A stretch of 64,000 bases of DNA from Galeopsis tetrahit (GCA_963675135.1 OY776130.1:26218001-26282000); one strand, 5' to 3'; numbered from the stretch's first letter, positions 46,089 through 57,289 are shown. Numbers and translations: made by a program. The notes: generated by a model from the sequence alone, not told the origin.

Positions 46089-47116
46089 AATGGCGGCTTT
46101 GAGTGCTAATAATCTAGGACTTGGTTCAGATCTTTAACAATGGCGGCTTTGAGTGCAAACAAAAGGCCATCTGAGTTGAGTGAAAATGTGAGAGAAATGC
46201 AGAGTGTGAAGAAGTAGAATAAGTTAAAAAGACACTTCATTTTGCATAAAAATTCAAAGAGTTGCAGAAAGAATTTTGTTATGTGAAGGCTTATGTTAGA
46301 CAAATCTTGAAACTATGCCTCTGCAAATGGAGCAGGAGTTGCAGAAAGAATGTGTTATGGAATGTGAACTAATTTGTGAAGATGATGAAAAAATCGAGTC
46401 TAGTGAACTAATTTGCAGAAAAAATCGAGTCTAGTGAACTATCACCGACCGTACGATCTTCACCTTGTTCTGTTTCTCTAGAGACAGATTCACCAACGCC
46501 CGCCGCGGCGTTCACTTGCAGGGTTGAATATCTGGAGCTGATTAGGGATTTCAGTGCTGAGAGTACCCGCGGAGTGCAGAAACGGGCACGGGTTTCTTCC
46601 CGGGTTCGGGTCAGTCTCCGGAGCGAAATAACCGCCTCCTCTTGCTCGTGAATTTGAGAGCTATTCAGGCGTAGGCAGATTTGTTCCTCTTCCGAGAAAA
46701 TGGATGCATCCGAGAAAGAAATCAGGCGTGGAAAAAAATACGCCTAAATTGACCCGCGAAGAGAAGAGAATTGAAAGAGCCAGAAGAGAGTTTCATATTC
46801 ACCGACCTTCATCCCTTCAAGAACCTGAAATTCATATTCTCGACTCTTCTCTGGTCAACACATTCAGGTAATTCCATTTTCCTACCAATCTTATTTCTTA
46901 ATTTCTAGTTTGAGCTTAGAATTTCATTCAATAATAAATTTAAATTGGGGCTTCGTCTCATGGAATCTGCAGCTTCATTTATCGTTGCATCCTATTGGTG
47001 ATGCTGCGCAAGCTGGTCAATTGTCATCTGGTCCATACCTTCAAGCAGAGCTACTACTCAATGTTGATGCAGATGCAAACCTGCTGCTTTGTCATAGTAA
47101 AAGTACCAAGCATGGT
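46089..47116 (+). pseudogene. Captured exon-like segments in CACTA-3
   Basis: Several GC-richer pieces read as exons. At 46089 and 46138 the same start (MAALSAN) occurs twice. An open stretch at 46440-46650 encodes SPTVRSSPCSVSLETDSPT and EYLELIRDFSAEST. At about 46700-46868 a frame reads MHPRKKSG, TREEKRIERARREFH and EIHILDSSLVNTFR, ending at an AGGTAATT donor. After an intron-like gap a CTGCAG acceptor opens LHLSLHPIGDAAQAGQL ... LLCHSKSTKHG, ending at a GTATGAG donor (47115). These look like host exons carried by the CACTA element. No protein family is recognised. Confidence 0.45.
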
Positions 47117-47309
47117 ATGAGTTTCTGACTGTTATATGATTAGCCAAAAATTGGTGATGATTGTTGTGTCTAAGTTATCTCTTTTAGCCATGGCTTCAAA
47201 TGACATACAATTTTTTTTTTCATATGTGCCCTTTTGGAATTTACCATAGGCATGGGGCGAGTTTCTTGCTTGCTTATTATACTTAAGGCTCTTTTTGCAT
47301 TGGGTTTAA

Positions 47310-47476
47310 GAATTAGGCATATATTGAATCTGCTGTTTTGAAGCTGAAATGGATCCACTGAATTAGTCTTCGAATCGATACAGTTCGTCAGTGTATAGCC
47401 ATCTTGGTATCGTCGGTATTTGAATTTATGCATATATTGAATCTGCTGTTTTGAAGCTGAAATGGATCCACTGAGA
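47310..47476. repeat. Direct repeat of about 45 bp
   Basis: CATATATTGAATCTGCTG followed by TTTTGAAGCTGAAATGG and ATCCACTGA occurs at 47318-47362 and again at 47431-47475, about 113 bp apart. Confidence 0.85.
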
Positions 47477-47479
47477 GGG

Positions 47480-48540
47480 TTGAATCGACTACCGTTTTCT
47501 CGGAAAATTTCTATTTTTAGAAATAGTTTTCCAAAGTTCCGTATAGAATCAAAATACTAACACCCTGGTTTTTAGGAGATTTCTGAAATTGCCATTTCTT
47601 TATTTTGGGTGGAGATGTTCTTGTTATGTCCTGGGTATTTGATAGTGGAATAATGGGATACATTACTCAGAATGTTTACTTTTTAGTTATTTGTAATGCT
47701 CCATTTGAATGCTGATTAAATCATGGAGGTACTAAGAAAAATCAACTCGATCAGAATTTGTTTTTTGAAACAAATTAAGGGCAATGTTTAATTCTTTTTT
47801 ATTTGTTTATATTTTCTGTTTCATTTGAGCTTCAAAGTGTGTGTGTTATAAATTATAATGCATCTAAAGTAAGGATTACCCGTTTATATGTATACTTTAG
47901 TCTAAGGTGGAAACATCTAGGTGATTGCAGATGACTGGGGTTTATTCTTAAGCTTATATATAATGTACTATTCTGCTCTATTATATACTGATTTTTTGAT
48001 TTTGAATGCAAGGTAACTTGTAATAGAACTTTGTAGCTGCTTGGGTTGCCTGAAATGGTTAGATTTAAGTTCTGATTGTCCCTTTTTCTCTTAAGGCAAA
48101 TGGTTATACCTAATGGTCCATTCAAGTTGCTGCAGTCTGACTCAAAACATCAAAATAAATGAAGATTCGAGGTCGATTGTTCCTTCTGGCTGCAGAGATG
48201 GGTGGGAAGTGCTGAGATGGGTGGGAAGTTGAAGCTCTGGATCATGAATTCTGGATGGAGGTGATTCATGCCTTTCCTTTTTATTTTTACAGCAGGACTC
48301 TAATGTGGATGGAATTGTGCTGAGATTTTAAATGTTGAAGATAATGTCGACACTTAGTTTCTTGTTAGTTATATCATTTTAGTACACTTGCTTCTCATCA
48401 TTCTGGATGTTTTAATTAAAGTAGTATAACTTTTGGTAGCATTTAATATATTAACTTATATATTTGTATATAAATAAATTTTGCTTTTGTATAAAATGGA
48501 TTTTTAAAATATAAAATAATTATTTAAAAAAAACGACAAA
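47480..48540. other. Gene-free interior of CACTA-3
   Basis: No supported coding frame. A short tandem GAGATGGGTGGGAAGT occurs twice at 48196-48230. Confidence 0.5.
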
Positions 48541-48544
48541 AAAA

Positions 48545-48811
48545 AATTCACTTAGACAGCGGTTATGAACCGCTGTCCAAGTCAAAAAAAAAAAAATACA
48601 CATAGACAACGGTTATGAACCGCTGTCCAAGTCAAAAAAAAATTACACATAGACAGCGGTTCAAAACCGCTGTCTAAGACCCCTTTTGCACAGCCTTTAA
48701 AAAGAGCTCTCCAAGTGCAATTTCACTTGCATAGCTCCCACTTGGAGAGCTCGTTTAAAAGCTCTACAAGACCATTTTTTAAAGCTCTACAAAGCCAAAT
48801 GTGTAGTAGTG
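48545..48811. repeat. CACTA-3 right subterminal repeats
   Basis: Three copies of ACTTAGACAGCGGTT or CATAGACAGCGGTT, each paired with a nearby AACCGCTGTC, form hairpins. They are followed by AGAGCTCTCCAAGTGC and related words, then the terminal GTGTAGTAGTG. These are probable transposase binding sites. Confidence 0.85.
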
Positions 48812-48899
48812 ATTGTGTCAGGCGTACATGTCTTTGAACAAGTTTTTTGAGTGATTAATCGTGAAGAAGATTATGTTTGGATTCTTAATTATCATCTAT

Positions 48900-49520
48900 A
48901 TATTTGTTGGTAAAGTGTAGTTCTTAATACTGAAAAGTGTTCGTTTTTAATACTGAAAAGTGTTCGTCTTAAATACTGAAAAGTTTTGTTTCATAATGCT
49001 GTATGCTTTAATACTGAAAAGTGTAATTTTTATTTTTGAAAAGTGTTAGTTTTATTAGTAAAAAAGTGGTAATCTTTAATACTGAAAAGTGTTGTTTCAT
49101 AATACTGAAAAATTGTCGTCTTTAATACTGAAAAGTGTTGTTTCATAATACTAAAAAGTGTTACTAGTGTTACTGAAAAGTGGTAACTGTTATTAGTGAA
49201 AAGTGGTAACAATTATTATTGAAAAGTGGTAATATTAAATAATGAAAAGTAGTATTATTAGTGAAAAGTTGTAACTATTATGACTGAAAAGTGGTAATCT
49301 TTAATACTGAAAAGTTGTAATTATTATTATTGAAAAATGGTGATCTTTAATATCGAAAAGTGGAAAATATTATTGAGTTAAGTGGTAAATATTATTAGTG
49401 AAAAGTGGTAATTTTTAATATTGAAAAGTGGTAACTATTATTATTGAAAAGTGATAATTTTTAATATCGAAAAGTGAAAAATATTATTGAGTTAGTAAAA
49501 AAAGGGTTTTTTATAAACCG
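48900..49520. repeat. Degenerate ACTGAAAAGTG repeat, block 1
   Basis: About twenty copies of a core TACTGAAAAGTG or ATTGAAAAGTGGTAA at spacing of about 15-30 bp. The frames inside (Thr/Phe/His-rich on the minus strand) are by-products. A similar block lies at 50085-50350. Confidence 0.85.
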
Positions 49521-49710
49521 TAAAAAGTTGTAATATTTATTAATTAATATAATTAATAAAAAAAAAACCTTGAGGAGTTAGTAAAATGGGTTAAAAAATT
49601 TCGATAAATATTATTGAGTTAGTAAAAAAAGGGTTTTTTATAAACCGTAAAAAGTTGTAATATTTATTAATTAATATAATTAATAAAAAAAAAGTTGAGG
49701 AGTTAGTAAA
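49490..49710. repeat. Tandem duplication of about 110-125 bp
   Basis: ATTATTGAGTTAGTAAAAAA, GGGTTTTTTATAAACCG and TAAAAAGTTGTAATATTTATT run in order at about 49483-49595 and again at about 49607-49705. GGTTTTTTATAAACC also forms a small hairpin. Confidence 0.85.
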
Positions 49711-49724
49711 AAGGGTTAAAAATA

Positions 49725-49835
49725 AAAAGTTGAGGTCACAAGGTGTTGAACCTGCGACCTCATATCCACTTTTAAAAACAGTAACCACATCACCACTTTT
49801 TACATTGTCTAAAGTTTTTGTCATTATATATAATA
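49725..49835 (-). mobile_element. Possible tRNA-derived SINE relic
   Basis: On the minus strand a GTGGTGATGTGGTTACTG segment is followed about 35 bases later by GTCGCAGGTTCAACACC, which fit Pol III A and B boxes. Neither poly-A nor a TSD is convincing. Confidence 0.4.
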
Positions 49836-50084
49836 ACAGTTGACTGGTTGCATAGTGTACACAGTGCACCAGAGACCAACTCAATGTTTATATTACCTCC
49901 ACAAATTATGGATTTTATAACAAGATTAGTGTTGTCATTCAAAAAGTTAAAAAAATTCAACGTATTTTTTGAATTTTCAATTTTTTGAAACTAATTAATG
50001 CTCACTTATGCTTTATTTTATGTCAAGGTCTTGTATAGACTCGATTCCTTATAAGGAATCGAGGTCAACTGTTTTTTTTAAAGG

Positions 50085-50350
50085 TGTATATTGAAAAGTG
50101 TAAGTCATTATAATTAAAAAGTGCAACACAATATTACTGAAAAGTGTAAGTCGTTATAATTGAAAAGTGCAACACAATTTTTAATGAAAAGTGTAAGTCA
50201 TTATAACTAAAAAGTACAACGCAATATTCCTGAAAAGTGCACGTCTATATAACTAAAATGTGCAATATAACATTACTAAAAAGTGTACATCAATATAACT
50301 TAAAATATTATTTTTAAAAGTGTAATTCACTACAATTAAAAAGTGTAACA
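50085..50350. repeat. Degenerate GAAAAGTGTAAGTC repeat, block 2
   Basis: About ten copies of GAAAAGTG or AAAAAGTGCAACAC, alternating with CATTATAA words, at spacing of about 25-30 bp. It is related to block 1 but has its own linker. Confidence 0.8.
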
Positions 50351-50929
50351 AAAAACTCAATTTCTTATATGGACTCAATTCCATAGGAAACCTACCCTTA
50401 TTTTATATTTATAATCTCTATATTATTATTTTGTTTTCGTAACGGTGGAATTAAACTCATAATTCTAAATTTTTTATACTATAAATTACAAAGTTGTTCT
50501 GTTTTTTATAATACAAATGTTTTTTTATAGTATTTATTAATTTATATCAATCATTTTAATTTAATTTACACTCTTCATTTTAATTGAAAATTTTACTCTT
50601 ATTTATTTATGTTTAAATTGTTTGTTAAATTACATTAAAATCTCTTTCAAAAAAATTATTTAATATCTTCTAATAGATTTACATTTATACTCCGTTGTAC
50701 GTTGTATACGAGAACACGTAAGTATTGAATATACTTAGAAGAATTGAATAATTTACATTTACTATTTCATTTAATAATTTTAATTTGTTATAATTATTGG
50801 CGAATTAATACACAATTCTTCAATTTAGAATTAAATTTAACACATTTAATTAGATTTAAGTCAATCATAACTTATTTCATTAAAACTAATAATTATTGAC
50901 TATTACCTACAGGAATTTGCACACTTTCT

Positions 50930-52714
50930 ATAAATGGATGTCACATACCAATTTGCACACCCCATAAAAGAAAATATCTTCATAAACTTCATCCTCAAAA
51001 TATACTCTTATTTACCTATATGTCATTACTTTTCCACACTCAATTTACTTTTTACTTTACTTTATTTAAAAAATTTTACAAAACTACCCTCAAAACGAGG
51101 AAATTTTATTTTTAGTCCTATAAGTTTGTGAGATTCAAAAATAAATCCTTTAAGTTTCAACTTTACAAAATACGTCCTTCACTTTTTAATTTTAGTCCTT
51201 TTTTATATCAATTTTAATCCTTTATGTTTTGAAAAAATTATAATTGATAAATTTAATGTCACATATATTAAAAAATGTCACGTCATCATGCCACGTCATC
51301 ATGCCACATCATTGTCTCTCATATATATATTAAAAAAAATAGAGTTAATAACATCTCAAAATACTCTATAGACACTTTATAATTTAAATACAAAAATAAA
51401 TGTATGTAAAATAACTAAGTAACCCGACCCTTACATAAATAAAGAGTAAAATAATTTTAAAAAATAACTTAAAAAATCTGGAAAAAATGTAATTAAAATT
51501 TAAAAGTATTTAAAAAAAACTAACTAAATCTTTAAAAAAAATGTAATTAAAATTTAAAAGTATTTTAAAAAATGTAATTAAATTTAAAAAAAAAATTATA
51601 CATGTATTTATTGTTATTTAATAATTTAAACATCCTTAAATGTAAATTAAAATGGATGATATTTTGTACGTTCATTTTTCCACTTTAATTGTCCTTTTTA
51701 TTTTTATTTTCACACAAATTAAGAACAAAATTATTTAATACTAGTATATCTTAGAAAACAAAAGACAATATGTTTTGATTTCAGTGTGTATAAAAATTAA
51801 AGAACACTCATTTTAGACTATTTTAGACTAGTTTACCCTTGATCAATTTTATCTTTTTAGGCCTTATTTAATAGATATGTTGAGTTATTTGCGATAAGTT
51901 TGAATATCTCAATTGATTCATACTAAATGATAAATAACATATTTTTTTTATCATTTAGTATACCGTCAATCAAATATTTTTTGACGTATTGGATAAAAAA
52001 ATTATTTTAAACCAATAAGACATCTATCATGAGTCTAATTAACCACATATATATTTTAAGCTATAATCTACCCTACTAAATTGAACCTTGATTTATTTCT
52101 TTTCAATATTTTAATTTTTTTATTTTGTTTTGATGATTTATTTTTTAATTTCAGAATCTAATTTAATTTTCTAAGAATTTTTTCAAAAAAATTAATTACA
52201 TTTTTTTAAAGATTTAGTTAGATTTTAAAATACTTTTAAATTTTAATTACATTTTTTTTTCCAGATTTTTTCAAGTTATTTTTTTAAATATTTTCTCTTT
52301 TATTTATATAAGGGTTATTTAGTCATTTTATATAAAATTATTTTTGTATTTAAAATTATGGAGTGTGTATAGAGTATTTTGGATTATTAGCTCTATTTTT
52401 TTAAAATATATATAGAGTGGCATGATGATGTGGCATTTTTTTTAATATATATGGCACCAAGTTTGCCAACTTTAATTCCTTCAAAACATAAAGGATTAAT
52501 ATTGATGTAAAAAATGATTAAAATTAAAAGGTTAAAAGGTAAAAGATGTATTTTGTAAAGTTTAAACTTAAAGGATTTATTTTGGAATCTTTCAAACTTA
52601 TATGACTAAAAATAAAATTTCCTCCCTCAAAACATTACTCATTACACATTTTCTTACACATTTCTTAAATTGTGTGTTATCCCAGGTGTGCAAGTTTCTA
52701 TGAGACGGAGGGAG
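50930..52714. mobile_element. Stowaway-like MITE C, split by a MULE foldback
   Basis: The right end (52691-52714) reads CAAGTTTCTATGAGACGGAGGGAG beside TA when taken in two pieces. The left end (50930-50965) is the diverged reverse, sharing TTTGCACACC. Removing the inner insertion leaves about 250 bp, the same size as MITEs A and B. Confidence 0.65.
51097..52624. mobile_element. Mutator-type foldback element with 9-bp TSD
   Basis: The left end GAGGAAATTTTATTTTTAGTC is mirrored at the right end, and the two arms stay similar for roughly 500 bp (the GGATTT...CATGATGATG...AAAGATTTAG order is reversed on the other side). The flanks are CCTCAAAAC at 51088-51096 and 52625-52633, an exact 9-bp duplication as made by Mutator-like transposases. 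There is no coding capacity. Length 1528 bp. Confidence 0.9.
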
Positions 52715-52716
52715 TA

Positions 52717-53248
52717 TATATTATTATGATTTAATAAAAATAAATATACAAAAAATTATAATGTTTATTGATTACCTCCACAAATTATGAGATTTTATAA
52801 CCGAAATAGTTTCATATTGATTATTTCATCTCAAAAGTCAATTTTTTGTCAAACGTATTTTTTGGTATATTTAATTTTTTTAATCTAATTAATTTTCACT
52901 TATGAGTTATTTTATAGAAATATTTTTTATATTATTATTATTTTGTCTTCATAACGGTAGAGTTAAATTCATGATCATATTGCATAATTTAATCAATTAC
53001 ATCCCTATATCTACTCAAAATTAATTACACGATTAATACAAAATTTAGCAAGAAACTATAATAAAAATTCTGACATTTGCTACTTTTTTGTCAAAGCTGA
53101 AATATTTTACCTTAAAAAAATATAATTTTTAATTTTTTCAAACTAATACAAAAATTTCAGTAAAAAAATAATTAAGCGCGTCTCATTGAATTTAAGTCAA
53201 CTATAACTAAACTAATTTAAGTCAATCATAAAAGTCATAAGACAATCT
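52717..53248. other. AT-rich stretch without recognisable genes
   Basis: No coding frame. It shares GATTACCTCCACAAATTATG with about 49893-49912, so a dispersed repeat may cover part of it. Confidence 0.5.
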
Positions 53249-53701
53249 AAACAAAGAGATTCAAATCTCCTAGAGATTTCTCTAGTTTAGACTTCATTTT
53301 CTTCAAATCCTTGGCCACAGTATCCTCAACCGAGGGAGTATTGGTGATGGAAGAGATTTGACTCTCAACATCTACAAATTCTGCCTCAACACTTTAGTGG
53401 GATGCCCAATGCTGTTGTAACGTCTCAGACGTCGTCTTCATCTTTTGCAGCAACTTGGCGACCTTGTCCATGATCCGCTGAAAATTTGTTTGGGAAGCCT
53501 CGACTTGGGCGGAGCTCACGAGGTGCTTCTCCCTAACTGTGTGAAGGACATCCTTAGCTTCAGCCAACTGTCGAGCAATAACCTCATTTGACAACCCATC
53601 AGCAGACTTCGATCTCGCCAAATCATAAGCATCAGCCTCCTCAAACAAAGATGTCAAAAATGTCTCTATGGTCGGAAAGTCAGACTTAGGACATTCCTTT
53701 A
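53249..53701 (-). pseudogene. Coiled-coil gene remnant abutting an LTR
   Basis: The minus strand encodes a helical, charged sequence: FEEADAYDLARSKSADGLSN, VIARQLAEAKDVLHTVREKH and MDKVAKLLQKMKTTSETLQQ, then a TAA (53394-53396), after which the same frame continues with FVDVESQISSITNTPS and LKKMKSKLEKSLGDLN to a stop near 53249. The composition suggests a coiled coil. The frame meets the LTR end at 53702 on its N-terminal side. It may be part of a retrotransposon ORF or a host exon. Family not recognised. Confidence 0.4.
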
Positions 53702-54720
53702 TGTTGATCCCAAAACGAGTATAGTGACAGTCTAGAGGGGAGGGTGAATAGACTGTCTAGATGTTCAAAACTTTTTCATGATTTAAGATCAGATGAGACG
53801 ATCAGATGACTTATATACTCAATCGCGTGAATGTGAACAATATGTTCTGATCTGTAGAGTGTGAAAGGTGTGTTATAGTAGAGTAAGTTAACAACCTTAC
53901 TGACTGCTGAATTTAGTTGGTCAGTTTGAGAGTTATCTCAAAAGTATAGATGCAGAAATGTGTAGGCCCTACGTGTTTAGACTCGTGGGTAATATATGAA
54001 AACCTTTTGAAATAATGTCTTTTAAAACAATGCAAGTTTATCAGCTGATTTGATATCTGTTAATTATGAAAACAAACACATGGTGGGTTTTGACTCTTTG
54101 ATAAATCTGAGTGCTTTTAACAAATATGAACAGTAAGAATATGAGTGTTGAATAGTAAAGTAAGCAATAAAAATACAAGTATTTATAGTGGTTCGGATCT
54201 CAATATCCTACGTCCACTCTATCTAATCAGATAGAGAAATTCACTATCTTGTTTCTTTATAGTTCCAAGAGAAGACTTTCGATCAAAAACCTCAAGTACT
54301 GTCTGAGGCTACAGATCTACTTGTTGATAAGGTAACAAGTAACCTTTACAGAGGGGTTTACACCAAAATAAAGATATGTGTATAACCAACTAGTTCTAAG
54401 CACTAAAAATATGATTCTTTATGCATGCTTAGGATCGAAAACTTAGAGCACTAAGGTTTGAAAAACTTTGTAGGCTCTAAAGAACTCGACACTTAAGTAT
54501 TTCTCGAAAACTGGCTGTTCTTGATATCAACTGAATGCGTATAGAGAGAGTTGTTGCTTGTAAGGTTTCTGGTACATTGTTCCAAAGAACAAGTGTTGTA
54601 TTTATAGAGAGATTTGAGCTTCAAAAACTAGTCGTTGGTGAGAACTAGCCTTTGCACCAAATCTTTCTAAGTATGGTCGATATCTTCATGGGAATGTCAT
54701 TTGTGTAGAATTGAGTATAT
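53702..54720 (-). repeat. Ty1/copia-type LTR
   Basis: The left edge is TGTTGATCCCAAAACG, so the minus-strand LTR would end in GGGATCAACA. Inside, the minus strand has GAGTGGACGTAGGATATTGAG and CCGAACCACTATAAATAC, the same words as in the LTR-like block at 13930-13985. TCTAGAGGGGAGGGTGAATAGA at 53730 (in pieces) is typical of Sire-type elements. The outer edge near 54720 is uncertain. Confidence 0.55.
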
Positions 54721-54724
54721 TGTG

Positions 54725-54843
54725 AGTGAAATTTATAAAGGGTTTTCCACTTTAAGGGTGTGAAAGTTATTGTGAGACGCCTTGAAAAAGAAAGTGTGAA
54801 AATTATCAAGGAAAGTGTGAAAATTATCGTGGGACAGAGGGAG
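54725..54843. mobile_element. Stowaway-like MITE fragment
   Basis: The right end reads CGTGGGACAGAGGGAG followed by TA, and AAAGTGTGAAAATTATC is duplicated next to it (54791-54830). The matching left end is degraded. Confidence 0.5.
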
Positions 54844-55100
54844 TATTAATAAACAATTCATACATTAAAAAAACTCTTGCACAAAAGTTATGAATTCTTA
54901 AGTGATAAAGGGTATAATACAAAAATATATTTAATCACCAGCTTCTAGTTTTTCATTTTTTAACCAGCCCAATCATACAAATCATGGAATTATATATGTC
55001 AATATATATGTGGCCGGTTACAAAGATATTTGGTGGGAGGCTACCGACACATGACAAATCAAATTGCTAAAAAAACACGATAGAATGATAGGGATGGTAT

Positions 55101-55219
55101 TTGGTGGGATAGCTCAAGTGGTTAGAGCACCAGGTAGGCCTAGGTCCTGGGTTCGAGTCATGGGGAGGGGAAAAAATGGATGGGTATTTAACTTCCATAA
55201 AAAAAAAAAAAAAAAAAAA
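55101..55219 (+). mobile_element. tRNA-derived SINE, copy 3
   Basis: The same family as the copies at 19106 and 30239, with TAGCTCAAGTGG and GGTTCGAGTC boxes and a poly-A tail. It has a small deletion between the boxes (CACCAGGTAGG instead of CACCACTACCTAGG). The flanks GGGATGGTAT (55091-55100) and GGGATGATAT (55220-55229) form a TSD with one change. Confidence 0.85.
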
Positions 55220-55335
55220 GGGATGATATAATTGAGAAAGATAATAATATAATAAAATGTTAAAAAAAGAATGAATTTATTTTATTGTGATAGAGGAAAA
55301 AGAAAAGTTTATCGTCGAGGGAGTTGTGGAGTGCT

Positions 55336-55420
55336 ATTTATATTCATGTAGTCATTCTCAATTGATTTCATGCTATTTATATTCATGTAGTCATTCTCAA
55401 TTGATTTCATTATTCATCCT
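55336..55420. repeat. Tandem duplication of 41 bp
   Basis: GCTATTTATATTCATGTAG followed by TCATTCTCAATTGATTTCAT occurs twice, head to tail. Confidence 0.95.
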
Positions 55421-55879
55421 CCACACCATTTTCTAAATTCGTACTAGCTACTAATTAATATATACCAAGAGAGAAAACAATATCAATTATCATGCAAGTT
55501 CAAGAAAATAAAAATTCGACAGCTCGTAGGCATTAGGAGGCCACCAGAATGCTCATAGAAAGGAGAGAGGTGCGACAAGGCATTAATTGCACATAGTTTG
55601 ACTAGAAATTCTAGTTTTTTAAATGATATTTATACTTGAGACCATCCTCATCAGCGACCTCCACCAAAATGTCACCAAAATGTCATAGGAAGTGGACAAA
55701 TTTTATAATATTAAAATAATAAGAAGCTATTGACATTTGCGTGACTTGGGTTGGATGGCCAACCTAAGGTCATCAATTTAATAATATTAATTAATATGCC
55801 AAGTGTCACAATTTCATTGGTTGTTTGTAATTTTTTGTGTGATATAATTAGATTTGTAGATATTGAAGATAATATGTAT

Positions 55880-55885
<6 letters not shown>

Positions 55886-55912
<27 letters not shown>
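55886..55912. repeat. (TA)n microsatellite
   Basis: Run of alternating TA of about 27 bp. Confidence 0.9.
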
Positions 55913-55914
<2 letters not shown>

Positions 55915-56015
55915 AAATTAGTAATTTTTTTTCTCTATAAATAGAGTCCAATATCGAGCTATTTTGAAACACAAATTAAAATTCTCTTTTTTATCATCTA
56001 ATATTTCTAGCTATT

Positions 56016-57092
56016 ATGGATCCAAATTATCCCAATTTTTTTTTCAAACTCTCAAAATTTTTCAAACTCTCAAGATTATCCAAATTTTGGATCTTATTTT
56101 AATCCTTCTCTTTCAAATTCTGAGGAATTTTCAAACGCACAACACTCTCAATTTTCTCCGGATCTTAATCAAGATCCTATTTCTGAACAAGTCCAAACAT
56201 CGCAAAATGTCTCCCGAAATTTGTTCCAAGAAACTCCATCGGCAAGTAAAAATAAAAAGGGGGCAAACAATGTACCTTGGTGCGTGAAAGAAGATACACT
56301 TCTAATGTCATCTTGGTGTTATGTTAGTGTAAATAGCGTGCGTGGTAAGAATCAAAAGTCTACCTCGATGTGGAAACACGTGCATGAAATGTATCATGAA
56401 ACTCAACAAGAAAATCCGAAAGAGATCAATGAAAGAAATTTGGAGTCAATGAAAGGTCGTTGGAAACGACTTAGTGGAAATGCAAATAAGTGGATTGCTG
56501 CTTACAAGGAAGCATATCGTCGGAAAAGGAGCGGAATGAGCCAAACCGACATTGAGAACGAAGCTCAAGCAATTTATTCAGAGGGTGGTGGCAACAAGTT
56601 TCAAGACTTAGCTGTATTTAATGAAGTTATGTGTAAAAATCCCAAGTGGGCAATTACATTCTTACATCATAATAGAAATGAACAGGGTAATGAAGAAAGC
56701 GGTGGCAGCTCAAAGAGATCGAAAACCAGTGAAGATGGAGGAGAGTATTCCAACCCATCCAATCCAGAAACTCCAGGTAGTGGATGTTCAACTATTCCCC
56801 GTCCTATAGGCAGAGAGAAGGCAAAAAAAAAGGGAAAAGGTAAGGTAATGCAAAATCCTTCTACTGATGAATTTGCTGCAGAACTTCGTGCGTTAAGACT
56901 CATTAGAGAAAAGGAAGTTGAAGTGACGAGCACACTGGAAAGAGAGAGAATGAAATTCGACAGATAAAAAGAAGAAAGGAAGATTATGATGTCGAATCGT
57001 AATATGTTGATGACATTGATGGCGAAAAATCACTTAACCCCTGAGGATGAAGAGATGAAACGTTATCTAATGGGAGTCGTGTTTAAAAATTG
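56016..57092 (+). pseudogene. PIF/Harbinger ORF1 (Myb/SANT-like), lightly damaged
   Basis: From an ATG at 56016 (MDPNYPN) the frame shifts by one base at a run of nine T (56036-56044), after which it reads FSNSQDYPNFGSYFNPSLSN and continues to a Myb/SANT-like region (WCVKEDTLLMSSWCYVS, MKGRWKRLSGNANKW) and a NAM-associated C-terminal region (FQDLAVFNEVMCKNPKWA). A TAA at about 56965-56967 is followed in frame by a further 41 codons ending GVVFKN, the usual end of these proteins. So it has one homopolymer shift and one nonsense change. ORF1 proteins bind element ends and help bring the transposase to them. Confidence 0.8.
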
Positions 57093-57289
57093 AATGTAAT
57101 TTATTTTCATGCAACTTCAATTTATGTTTTAAGACTTTTGATTTGTGTGTTTAATTTTAGTTATTGTCTTGTAAACTCTTTTATTTGTGTGTTTGATTAT
57201 TGTATTTGTGTTTCAATTATTGTAGTTGGAGGACACTGATATTATATCACATGCATTCTAGTCATTATTGAAAAGGGAAAGTAGTCCAC

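Larger units (their letters stand above)
40648..48811. mobile_element. CACTA-3: non-autonomous CACTA element with TSD ATT
   Basis: The left end is CACTAGTACATATTT and the right end, reversed, CACTACTACACATTT. ATT flanks both sides (40645-40647 and 48812-48814). Subterminal words CTTGGAGAGCT, AGAGCTCTCC and GACAGCGGTT lie near both ends, mostly in the last 270 bp. No transposase gene is present. The interior carries a copia insertion and exon-like segments, so this is a non-autonomous carrier that needs transposase from another CACTA copy. Confidence 0.85.

Noticed and set aside
48900..49520. CRISPR-like or regulatory array of GAAAAGTG
   Set aside because: Spacing is irregular and the spacers are variants of each other, as in a decaying minisatellite.
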